A stretch of 64,000 bases of DNA from Limnomonas spitsbergensis (Eukaryota; Chlorophyta; Chlorophyceae; Chlamydomonadales). The position numbers and the translations under genes were made by a program. Positions within the stretch are counted from its first letter, which is position 1; each line of letters opens with the position of its first letter. Location of the stretch: NCBI GenBank assembly GCA_037349105.1, contig JAYJMM010000004.1, positions 826,001-890,000 of the forward strand, written 5' to 3'. Under the pieces are notes generated by a model. That model was not told the origin of the DNA and did no database searches. It saw nothing but the letters and a program-made list of their open reading frames with translations. Positions 56,005 through 64,000 of the stretch are shown piece by piece.

Positions 56005-56190
56005 CTCAGATACAATTCAGCTATGATCCAGGCAAGGTTTACGGCGGAGGGTGTATGGTGAAAACATGCCCAGCTGCTAGGGCCACCGGCCGCAGGCTAG
56101 TGAAGGTTTGATCTCCATCGTCCTGGCGGTGGCAGCCCAGCATCTACCCCAAGGTGGTCTGGTACACATTAATATAAAGACTGGTGCCCG
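56005..56190 (+). mobile_element. Dispersed family-1 element
   Basis: CTCAGATACAATTCAGCTAT, AGTGAAGGTTTGATCTCCAT, GGTGGCAGCCCAGCATCTAC, GGTGGTCTGGTACACATTAA. Confidence 0.6.
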
Positions 56191-56940
56191 ATCCCTTGCG
56201 AAAACTATTGCTGGCGGTGTGGTGCCCGAGCATGGAAACAAAGACATGATGAGAGAGTGAGAGACAGAAGTTCAATCAGCATGTGTGGCTGAGCGTCCCA
56301 CTAAGCCATTATGACGGGCCTGAGAGGAGAGATAGTCCCATAACGTACCTGCACTGTTAGGTTTATTCTTGTGCCTCTGGATTGTGGTTGTGAGTTGATT
56401 GCTTGACCAGGAGGACCTCTATTTTCCGCTCAGTATCTAAACCATAGTTTATTGTTATATATTTTTGAGCAGCCGCCTGTCTCATGCATCATATTGTTCA
56501 AATGTGATGCTTGAACCACAAATTCACTGCTGTCGGGGATATTAGATGCCATATTTGGCAGAGCAGATATCGTTACCTTTCAACAATAGCAAAGTCCTCT
56601 AATGACCCTTTAAAATCACAAGCAGCAGGCTTGTCTGGGGTTTTCCTCTTCCGGCCGTGTCTGAGCAGGAGTGGACAAACCAGTGGTTGTTGGGACAGAA
56701 GCCCATCTTGCTTCACCACCACATGTACGGTACTGTGCATGCTAACCCCTCGAGGTGTCGTAATGACGTTTTACCGCTGGGCCCCGCTCAAAAGGCTCGG
56801 CTGCGTAGGCGCGGAACTCCCTGATTCACAGAAAACGAAACTGAAGGGAAAAGTGGGAAACCATAAAAGAGGAACAAAAGGAAAGGGCTGGGAAAAGGGT
56901 GAGCCATCAAACTGGGTGGGTGTGAAGGTGTGACCATCAC

Positions 56941-56986
56941 ATGAAGCTGGCATGGCCCACACTCGTGTGGGACATGCCAGCCTCAT
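56941..56986. other. 22-bp stem hairpin upstream of the PDZ gene
   Basis: Arms 56941-56962 and 56965-56986 pair at 20 of 22 positions around a 2-nt centre (GCTGGCATGGCCCACAC / GTGTGGGACATGCCAGC). About 310 bp upstream of the PDZ start codon. Confidence 0.8.
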
Positions 56987-57293
56987 ACGGCTGGGTTAAA
57001 AAGCATATACGCAGGCGTGTGCGTTATAACTGCCGTTTAGCAAAGCATCCGTTCACCTATTTTTTCACGAACAACCCTGACGAACGGTGGTGCGAACACG
57101 GTTTTTAATTCCACACAAGCGGACACGATCACTGGGCAAACATGCGCTGCGCGCATCCCCATCAATCAGCCAGTCGACCACACCAAACGCGAGTTGATGT
57201 CGGTATAATCGAGCCACCGGCTCTGACTCTGTGCACAGGGACTCGTGAGTCGCTGCTCGCATCCAGAGCTGTCATCGCTCGTATCGGACGCAG

Positions 57294-57445
57294 ATGATGC
57301 TGGACGCCCGATTGAACACTGCGAGGGGGGCCTGGGGTTCAGCTAGCCTGGCCTCCTTTGCAACGCTGCAGCACAGTCGCATCGCTTCCCAGCGTAGAAA
57401 GCGACTGAATAGTGCCGCGCTGTCCAGCGCGAACACCGAGCTCAG
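57294..57445 (+). CDS. PDZ gene exon 1 (transit peptide)
   Basis: ATG at 57294 (a second ATG follows directly). Ends CTCAG/GTGTGC in phase 2 and joins a 71-bp intron. The open frame runs past the donor, but only this splice enters the PDZ frame. Confidence 0.72.
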
Positions 57446-60400
57446 GTGTGCGCGTAGTAAAGCCGAGCGCAACAATATGCTGGTTTCGACAGCACTTTAT
57501 CTTTCTGTGTACCCAGGGCGCCCATTCTGAAATACCGCGACGAGCTGCACTTGAACCTGAATGAGTACATGGTGGTCCTGGACAAGCCGCTGGGGCTAAC
57601 GCTCGCTCCCGACCCCGTCACTGGCAAGGTGTCCAATACATACCTCGATATTTCAATAGTGTACTTTTCGATTAGATGTTTGTGAAGATTCCGGGATGAT
57701 GATGCATGGGCCCATGTCGCAGCGACCAAGCCCATGCATGGCGTGCCACCAGTCCAGGCTGACCATGCAGCATGCCATCCACCATACCATTTGCACCTTG
57801 CGGCGCAGCCTTGCACATGCATGTGTTTCACAGCTGATCCGCTTGCATGCGCGACATTGCTGATCTGATTGTGCCTCAAGCGTCAATTACACCAATTGCG
57901 CCATGTCCTGAAATCGGCACACACCTCCCCACCTGCATGTTGTCAAGAAAAAATCCACGATTTGACTCCCTACTACCTCAATTACACACTCAACCTACCT
58001 TATGCCACATGCCCCACAGATCCTCGTCCAGGGCATCACAGAGGCATCCCCTGCCGCCAGCTGTCAACTGATACAAGTGAGTAACGTGTTGTCACTGATT
58101 AAAGAGGACCCTCACAGTCAAGGTGGATCACGATGGTGTAACCAGGAGTGATATCACCCCTGGACAGCTCTGAAGAGTGACCGTTCCGATAGATGTACAG
58201 ATCAGAAACACTTAGTGCACCGGTGGCGTCCTGCCCGTAGGCTATCCGCTTGCGGCCCTCGGCTGGCTTGCAAGGTATATCAGGAGGGGGTGCTAAGACC
58301 CTCAGGGAATGGCTCCTAGCGTTAGACCCCTGCATGGTGCTCGCAGGTGGGAGATGTGGTATGTAAGTGCAGCGCTGTGTTCGGCGAGGACATGTGGAGT
58401 GCCGTGGACATGAGGCGCATGCGATGGGCCATCAACAACCGCACCAGCAAGGTGGGCGGGGGGCATGCATGCAATTGGGGGCGTGCATATAGTGGACCAT
58501 CAACAACTGCACCAGCAGGGTGGGCAGGGGGGGATGCGGCTGGTACTGGGTATTCTCTGTCTGTGGCAGGAGGCGGAGCAAGGGGAGGATGGAGGGGTCG
58601 CAGGTGGGGGGGGGGGGAGGGTGGCAGGCGGGGAGACAGGGAGGATGGAGGGGTACTAGGGGTGGGTGGGTGGGGGACAGCAGGGGGGAGGATAGCAGGG
58701 GAATGGGTGGTGGAAGGATGAGTAGCAGGGGGGAGTGATAGGAGGGATATCAGGGAGGTTGGGGGGGGAAGGGATAGCGGGGGCTGGGAGATCTCTTGTG
58801 GCCTCCGGTTCTGACGTAGGCCCCCCGAGCCATTTTATTTTGAGGCCGCTTGTGTGCTCCACGGATCTAGAAGCGCTTCACGGATCTTGGGGTCCTTCAC
58901 TGATCTGGGGGTTCTTCACGGATGTAGGTGCACTCCAAGGATGTAGGGGTGCTCCACGGATCTAGGGCACTTAACAGATCTAGGGGCGCTACACAGATCT
59001 AGAAGCGCTGCACAATCTAGTGGTGATCCACGGATCTAGGGCACTCGACAGATGCAGTGACGCTCCACGGATCTAGGTGCACTCTATGGATGTCAACTTG
59101 CTTTGCAGATCTATAAGTGCTCCATGGATCTAGGGGCATTGGACGCATCTAGAAGTCTTCGATAGATCTAGGGGCTATCCACAGATCTAGGGGCTATCCA
59201 TAGATCTAGGGGCTATCCACAGATCTAGGGGCTATCCATAGATCTAGGGGCTATCCATAGATCTAGGCATGTTCCACAGATGTTAGGGCAATCCACGGAT
59301 CTTAAATCTCTCTACGGATGTAGGCGCTGTTCATGTATGTAAGTGCACGGTCAAGATGGAGGCGTGCGCCGTGGAACGAGGGGAATTTCATGCATTGAAG
59401 TGTGTTGTACGGATCTACGTTTGTTCCATAGATACAGGGGCTCTCCGCCGATATACCGTAGATTTCTTTTGCCTTCCCTGCTAATTAACTTTGTTTAGGG
59501 TTGAGCAATCTATGAATTGACTAATTGTTGATTGTCAACGCCAGTTTTCAGCTGAAAATTAGGAGTTTTTATCGACAGTTTGCCCTGAGGGCAGCATTGG
59601 AATATGATATTTTTCAACCCGAGGGAAGGCAAATAAAATCTGCAGTAAGTGCGATCCACAGATCCAGTATTTTTTCACGGACTTTCATCCTCCCCTCCCT
59701 TCACTCGCGCTGAGATCAAGCTGGTTCTGGAGCTCCATCCATTCAAGTGTGTTCCACCTCCATCTTGCACCGTAGGTGAAGCTGGTTCTGGAGCGCCCCC
59801 GCCGGCCGCTGCCTTCCGCGCCCGTTTGGTACAGCAAGGGCCAAGCAGGCGCGACGTCTTCCGAGGGGGAGGTGCTGATGCAGCTTCCAGTCAGCTTCGT
59901 GGGGGCCTGCCCGCCGGACGACTGGAGCCAGGATCTCGCGGTGCATGGCAGGCCCATGCTCTCCAGCTTCCATCGCAGTGGCCTGCCACCCGGTCAGGTT
60001 AGATCAGGGTTCAGGGGTCTATCTAGCTGTCAGGTTCAGGTGTAAGGGGGCCTGCCACATAGTCAGGTTAAATCAGGGTTTAGGGCCCTGCCTAGCTGTC
60101 AGGTTAGATCAGGTTTAAGGGGGCTGCCACCTAGTCAGGTTCAATCAGGGTTTAGGGGCCTGTCTAGCTGTCAGGTTAGATCAGAATTAAGGGGGGCTGC
60201 CTCCCGGTCAGATTGGGTGAGGTTTTGGGGGGCGGGTTGTTATTTGGGGCGAGGAGGGACAGGGACACACAAAGGTTTGCAGTGGACCCCAGAGCTGTAG
60301 GCGTCCGACTGCTTTCATTCATTCCTATCCTAAAGGATACCGGTATACAGAATCAAAGCCCTGTACACATATCACTTGGCCCCCACTTCCAAAGCATGAA

Positions 60401-63400
60401 CCCCCGAAAATCTTCAGAAATTATGTCATGGTTGGTGTTGTTGTGTACCGTGCATCGTATATGCATTGCTCTACAGCCAAAGGGGGGGGGGACTTGGTCT
60501 AGCAAGCCCCCTACCGCGTGGGCCCTGCCAGCTGTAGGCCGGCCATGATTTGAACCCCTTGCAACCAGAGGAAGCATCTCGCCCAAACCCTGGAGCGGGG
60601 CTTACACAAGGGGCCTGTCACGGAGCCTTTGTCGGGTGACTGGTCTGACCTCCTAAGGGACAGGCCCCTTGCTTACGCGATGCTTGAAGCAAGCATACTT
60701 GTGAAGCACGGTACATGACCACCCTCCCAAAAGTCCTTGAGTGTGAGGTTGTGAAGGTGTTACATTCCAGGAAGGCATTCTTTGACTCACGGGATGTAGG
60801 TATGTTGAGCCTTCTGCAGCAGGCCCACACAAAGCCCTTCAAGGCTTCAACCGAATCTTAACCAAAAGTTGGCCGAAAATCAACTGAAACTTCAAAAAAA
60901 AATTATTGAAAACAAACGCCTCACTCCCCCTTTGGGCACAGCTAAAGGAGCAGGCAAGCTCAGCAGCGGCTAGGCAGGCCCGACTGCAGGAGCTACGGGA
61001 CGAGTTGGAGCAGGGCGGTCAACAGGCCGTGATAGAACTAGTGACGGAGACGAGGTACTATGAGGAGGTGGAGCAGGGCGATGAACAGGCCGTGATAGAA
61101 CTAGTGACGGAGACGAGGTACTATGAGGAGGTGGAGCAGGGCGATGAACAGGCCGTGATAGAACTAGTGACGGAGACGAGGTACTATGAGGAGGTGGAGC
61201 AGGGCGATGAACAGGCCGTGATAGAACTAGTGACGGAGACGAGGTACTATGAGGAGGTGGAGCAGGGCGATGAACAGGCCGTGATAGAACTAGTGACGGA
61301 GACGAGGTACTATGAGGAGGTGGAGCAGGGCGATGAACAGGCCGTGATAGAACTAGTGACGGAGACGAGCTATGAGGAGGTGGAGCAGGGCGATGAACAG
61401 GCTGAGAATAAACGAGCGCTAGAGAAACTGGGATCAGGGTCTAGTGATTAGGGATAATGGATTCTGTATGATGCTGCTACATATGAATATATCAGGTATG
61501 AGAGTTAACCTCATATACTAGATGTTTTGGCAAGGGGTTTCCTAGCCAATACTAGATGTTTTGGCAAGGGGTTTCCTAGCCAATATTAGATGTTTTGGCA
61601 AGGGGTTTCCTAGCCAATACTAGATGTTTTGGCAAGGGGTTTCCTAGCCAATATTAGATGTTTTGGCGAGGGGTTTCCTAGCCAATATTAGATGTTTTGG
61701 CGAGGGGTTTCCTAGCCAATATTATTAGATGTTTTGGCAAGGGGTTTCCTAGCCAATATTAGATGTTTTGGCGAGGGGTTTCCTAGCCAATATTAGATGT
61801 TTTGGCAAGGGGTTTCCTAGCCAATACTAGATGTTTTGGCAAGGGGTTTCCTAGCCAATACTAGATGTTTTGGCAAGGGGTTTCCTAGCCAATATTAGAT
61901 GTTTTGGCAAGGGGTTTCCTAGCCAATATTAGATGTTTTGGCAAGGGGTTTCCTAGCCAATATTAGATGTTTTGGCAAGGGGTTTCCTAGCCAATATTAG
62001 ATGTTTTGGCAAGGGGTTTCCTAGCCAATATTAGATGTTTTGGCAAGGGGTTTCCTAGCCAATATTAGATGTTTTGGCAAGGGGTTTCCTAGCCAATATT
62101 AGATGTTTTGGCAAGGGGTTTCCTAGCCAATATTAGATGTTTTGGCAAGGGGTTTCCTAGCCAATATTAGATGTTTTGGCAAGGGGTTTCCTAGCCAATA
62201 TTAGATGTTTTGGCAAGGGGTTTCCTAGCCAATATTAGATGTTTTGGCAAGGGGTTTCCTAGCCAATACTAGATGTTTTGGCAAGGGGTTTCCTAGCCAA
62301 TACTAGATGTTTTGGCAAGGGGTTTCCTAGCCAATATTAGATGTTTTGGCAAGGGGTTTCCTAGCCAATATTAGATGTTTTGGCAAGGGGTTTCCTAGCC
62401 AATATTAGATGTTTTGGCAAGGGGTTTCCTAGCCAATATTAGATGTTCTGGCGAGGGGTTTCCTAGCCAATATTAGATGTTTTGGCAAGGGGTTTCCTAG
62501 CCAATATTAGATGTTCTGGCGAGGGGTTTCCTAGCCAATATGTCACCTCCCTCTATTTTCCTTTTCAGGGAGTAACCTCACCATAGTATTTTCTTGCCCT
62601 GACGGGCCCAGTGGCCTAAGCAATGGAGCATGCCGCACCAGTACTGCATGGCCAGGATGTAGCTGAAAGGTAGCTGAAAGGTAGCTGAAAAGTAGCTTAC
62701 ATTTAGCTGAAGATTCCTGCAAGGACACTGCATTGGGTTGATGCTTTGTATTCCCCCTGGAGTCCAACGAAACACCAAACTGTTTTCCTTAAACCCTCAC
62801 CCCTCCGTGCCCACCACCACAGCAGTGACGATGAGACCGTCATGGGCAGCAGCATCAATGGTGGCCGCAGCAGCCAGGTCCCTGCCAGTCCGAGGGCAGA
62901 ACCTAAACGGGGGAAACAGGTGGGAAGGATGCTTGTCCTTGACGTAAATCAGGTGTGGGCGGGGGTGATAGTGTCTCCCTCTCTGATGCTCCCAATTGCC
63001 TCCCTGCTCCCACACCCTTCCCGCTGCTCCTGCTGCTCCCCTCCCTCCTGCTCCCTTGCCCCTCCACCTGTCACCCCTGCCCCCCTCCACCCCTCCCCAC
63101 TTCTCCCCGCCCCCCCAACCTATCCCCTCTCTCACGTCCTCCCGCTGCTCCCCTCCCTCCAACCTATTCCAGCTGCCCCTCCACCCCTCCCTGTTACTCC
63201 CCTCTCTCAGGTCCTCCCGCTGCTCCCCTGGCTCCTCGTCTCCCCCGACCGCCTAAACCCGCGTGAGCTGACGCTGCTTGCCGGAGCCACGAGTATGGGC
63301 GCCCTGCTGGAGCTCTCTTTGCAGAAGAACCAGAACGGCCATCTGGCGGTGCGGGGCGCGGAAGCTGTGGTGCATCTTGATGAGGTGAGCCACAGCCTGT

Positions 63401-63885
63401 GAAGGGTAATGGGGTCAGGGTTTAAGCACTTTTGAGCCCTGCTGGATCCCCCTCTACCGTACTGAAGAACCATAACGGCCACCTGGCGGTGCAGGGCTTC
63501 GAAGCTGTGGTGCATCTTGACGAGGTGAGCACTGGTGTGTGTGTGTGTGTGTGAAGTACAGGCATGGATCCGCCAGCAGATCCGCCCATAGATCTGCCCA
63601 CACTAGAACAAGCACCAATAGTGTGTGCGTATGATTGTGTAGGTGAACGTCAGCAGCCTCCTGCTGTCCACCTCAAGAAGTACGAGCGTAGATCCGCCCG
63701 TGGATCCGCCTGCCTCCTCGTCCAGCTCACCCTGCTCTCCTGGCAGGCAGGAGGGCGGGCACGGGCGATCCTCCGAGGGCACGGCGGCTTCTTCGCTGTC
63801 TTTGTATTCCCATGTCAACGGCACTTTGGCGCCCAAGGGGAGACGGGTTGTGCCCTGCTGCCTTCCCGCTGGCAGGGAAGGGCAG
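57294..63885 (+). CDS. Plastid PDZ-domain protein, MET1/TEF30-like, with coding tandem repeat (3' end beyond window)
   Basis: Exons: 57294-57445, 57517-57628, 58020-58076, 58347-58451, 59776-59997, 60942-61438, 62823-62952, 63211-63384, 63643-63885; phases agree and the last donor (63886) leads off the window. Exon 1 looks like a transit peptide (MMLDARLNTARGAWGSA.., rich in Ala/Ser/Arg, few acids). Exons 2-5 give one PDZ domain: EYMVVLDKPLGL / ILVQGITEASPAASCQLIQ / VGDVVCKCSAVFGEDMW / VKLVLERP, with the spacing of the PDZ of plant MET1 (ZKT) and Chlamydomonas TEF30, thylakoid proteins that help assemble photosystem II. Exon 6 holds 21-residue acidic repeats instead of the TPR tail of MET1. 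Later exons are not recognised. An alternative end is the in-frame TAG at 61449, which would make exons 7-9 a separate gene. Confidence 0.75.
57517..57628 (+). CDS. PDZ gene exon 2
   Basis: Acceptor GTACCCAG; APILKYRDELHLNLNEYMVV then LDKPLGLTLAPDPVTGK; donor GTGTCC, phase 0. Contains the PDZ carboxylate-loop segment KPLGL. Confidence 0.85.
58020..58076 (+). CDS. PDZ gene exon 3
   Basis: 57 nt, phase 0; acceptor CCCCACAG, donor GTGAGT. Encodes ILVQGITEASPAASCQLIQ. Confidence 0.82.
58347..58451 (+). CDS. PDZ gene exon 4
   Basis: 105 nt, phase 0; acceptor GCTCGCAG. VGDVVCKCSAVFGEDMW and RMRWAINNRTSK, donor GTGGGC. Confidence 0.85.
58493..58522 (+). repeat. Copy of PDZ exon 4 tail
   Basis: CCATCAACAACTGCACCAGC/AGGGTGGGC repeats CCATCAACAACCGCACCAGC/AAGGTGGGC of exon 4 about 70 bp downstream, with a donor-like GGTGGGC kept. 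Confidence 0.8.
58860..59450. repeat. About 22-bp minisatellite CTCCACGGATCTAGGGGC
   Basis: About 25 degenerate units in the long PDZ intron 4. Best preserved at 59165-59265 (GGGGCTATCCATAGATCTAG). Confidence 0.88.
59570..59650 (+). mobile_element. Short dispersed element, family 2 (copy 3)
   Basis: TTTGCCCTGAGGGCAGCATT ... CCGAGGGAAGGCAAATAAAA TCTGCAGTA. Inverted TTTGCC/GGCAAA ends. Intronic. Confidence 0.45.
59713..59735 (+). repeat. Partial copy of PDZ exon 5 head
   Basis: ATCAAGCTGGTTCTGGAG repeats GTGAAGCTGGTTCTGGAG of exon 5, 65 bp upstream of the true acceptor and in the same orientation. Confidence 0.72.
59776..59997 (+). CDS. PDZ gene exon 5
   Basis: 222 nt, phase 0; acceptor ACCGTAG, donor GTTAGA. 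VKLVLERPRRPLPSAP closes the PDZ fold; then EVLMQLPVSFVGACPPDDWS to RSGLPPGQ. Confidence 0.83.
59998..60222 (+). repeat. Three copies of PDZ exon 5 tail and donor
   Basis: The junction GCCTGCCACCCGGTCAG/GTTAGATCAGGG recurs at spacings of about 70 bp as CACATAGTCAG/GTTAAA, CACCTAGTCAG/GTTCAA and CTCCCGGTCAG/ATTGGG. The last has lost GT. Confidence 0.88.
60942..61438 (+). CDS. PDZ gene exon 6 (acidic 21-residue repeats)
   Basis: Acceptor GGGCACAG, then LKEQASSAAARQARLQELRD and a tandem block of GDEQAVIELVTETRYYEEV-type units (61026-61398), ending ENKRALEKLGSG. Helix-forming and acidic. The donor GTCTAG is weak; without splicing the frame ends 4 codons later at TAG (61449). Confidence 0.72.
61026..61398 (+). 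repeat. In-frame 63-bp coding repeat in PDZ exon 6
   Basis: Five near-identical 63-bp units plus edges, coding for GDEQAVIELVTETRYYEEVEQ-type units (21 residues). The last unit lacks 6 bp, still in frame. Confidence 0.93.
61519..62540. repeat. 34-bp minisatellite, about 30 copies
   Basis: Unit TAGATGTTTTGGCAAGGGG / TTTCCTAGCCAATAT. Almost invariant; changes are AAT/ACT, CAAGG/CGAGG and one extra ATT. Each unit has an acceptor-like TTTCCTAG on the plus strand. Lies in PDZ intron 6 (or in the 3' flank if the gene stops at 61449). Confidence 0.95.
62615..62730 (-). mobile_element. Dispersed family-1 element head (inverted)
   Basis: Plus strand GATGTAGCTGAAAGGTAGCT repeated three times, then AGTAGCTTACATTTAGCTGA; the inverse of the family head. 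Confidence 0.55.
62823..62952 (+). CDS. PDZ gene exon 7
   Basis: Acceptor ACCACCACAG; SDDETVMGSSINGGRSS and PRAEPKRGKQ. Two donors fit phase 0: 62919 (GTGGGA) and 62952 (GTGTGG). Confidence 0.62.
63211..63384 (+). CDS. PDZ gene exon 8
   Basis: 174 nt, phase 0; acceptor CTCTCAG, donor GTGAGC. Encodes NPRELTLLAGATSMGALLEL and KNQNGHLAVRGAEAVVHLDE. Its tail is copied downstream at 63463-63523. Confidence 0.72.
63463..63523 (+). repeat. Copy of PDZ exon 8 tail and donor
   Basis: Reads KNHNGHLAVQGFEAVVHLDE, then GTGAGC, against KNQNGHLAVRGAEAVVHLDE/GTGAGC in exon 8. Donor intact. Confidence 0.88.
63643..63885 (+). CDS. PDZ gene exon 9
   Basis: 243 nt, phase 0; acceptor TTGTGTAG, donor GTGGGG. 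Serine/proline-rich (VNVSSLLLSTSRSTSV ... KGRRVVPCCLPAGREGQ). Its tail and donor are copied at 63954-64000, where the window ends. Confidence 0.65.
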
Positions 63886-63953
63886 GTGGGGTGGGAGGGA
63901 GGGGAGAGGAGGGGAGGGGAGGGAGGGGGCAAGGGGGAAGGGAAGAAGAGGGT

Positions 63954-64000
63954 GGGCCCTACCCTGCTGTTTCCTCGCTGGCATGGAAGGACAGGTGGGG
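63954..64000 (+). repeat. Copy of PDZ exon 9 tail and donor
   Basis: GCCCTACCCTGCTGTTTCC..GGCATGGAAGGACAG/GTGGGG repeats the exon 9 end; cut by the window edge. Confidence 0.75.

Larger units (their letters stand above)
54850..57293. other. Region between the minus-strand start exon and the PDZ gene
   Basis: Contains dispersed GTAGCTGAA-family copies (54850-55020 and 56005-56190), the start exon at 55174-55286 and a strong hairpin at 56941-56986. A 140-codon plus frame at 56511-56933 has no recognisable family or splice partners. Probably includes the shared upstream region of the two divergent genes; no core promoter motif identified. Confidence 0.45.

Noticed and set aside
56511..56933. 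140-codon plus-strand frame starting MNHKFTAVGDIRCH
   Set aside because: No family resemblance, mixed composition, no splice partners. It overlaps intergenic sequence before the PDZ gene.
62955..63266. Ser/Pro/Leu-rich plus-strand frames
   Set aside because: They lie in the pyrimidine-rich intron before PDZ exon 8 (repeated CTCCCGCTGCTCCCCTCCCTCC); only the part from 63211 continues as exon.

Overview
Eukaryotic nuclear DNA, most likely from a green alga of the Chlamydomonadales (inferred). The support is: GC-rich exons joined by GT-AG introns; a CEP78-type basal-body gene, which implies a ciliated cell; a plastid-type PDZ gene of the MET1/TEF30 kind; TGTAA as a poly(A) signal; and TTTAGGG-like motifs scattered through introns. 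There is no bacterial, phage or CRISPR content. Nearly all long open frames are shadows of tandem repeats. The real coding sequence is in short exons, which I joined by splice signals, matching phase and protein-family order.

Layout. (1) 990-8906, minus strand: a secreted histidine acid phosphatase in about eight exons. (2) 8907-11289: intergenic, with repeats and one weak exon-like segment. (3) 11367-49716, minus strand: a CEP78-like leucine-rich-repeat gene with fourteen recovered exons and a stop at 11367; its 5' end is not resolved. One of its introns (21529-48420) is 26.9 kb long and is almost entirely a 102-bp tandem array of about 256 copies. (4) 49.9-55.3 kb, minus strand: several good exons, including a start exon at 55174-55286, that I could not join into one model. 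(5) 57294-63885 and beyond the right edge, plus strand: a plastid-targeted PDZ protein with an in-frame 63-bp coding repeat.

The unusual feature of the window is the origin of its minisatellites. In all three genes, many intronic repeats are copies of the adjacent exon/intron junction: the tail of an exon plus its splice donor repeated downstream, or the splice acceptor plus the head of an exon repeated upstream. Copies lie in the same orientation, on the intron side. They range from one decayed copy (donor GT lost at 7.0, 15.6 and 20.4 kb) through 3-10 copies (3.9-4.6, 18.3-18.8, 19.4-20.1, 48.5-48.8, 60.0-60.2 kb) to about 40 copies (25-bp array, 1-989) and about 256 copies (102-bp array). 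The 102-bp unit contains the end of an LRR exon (..MGDKALE) and its donor CTCGAG/GTCTGC.

The three genes have no evident shared pathway. The phosphatase should be vacuolar, secreted or periplasmic, the CEP78-like protein centriolar, and the PDZ protein plastidial. What links them is the intron architecture.
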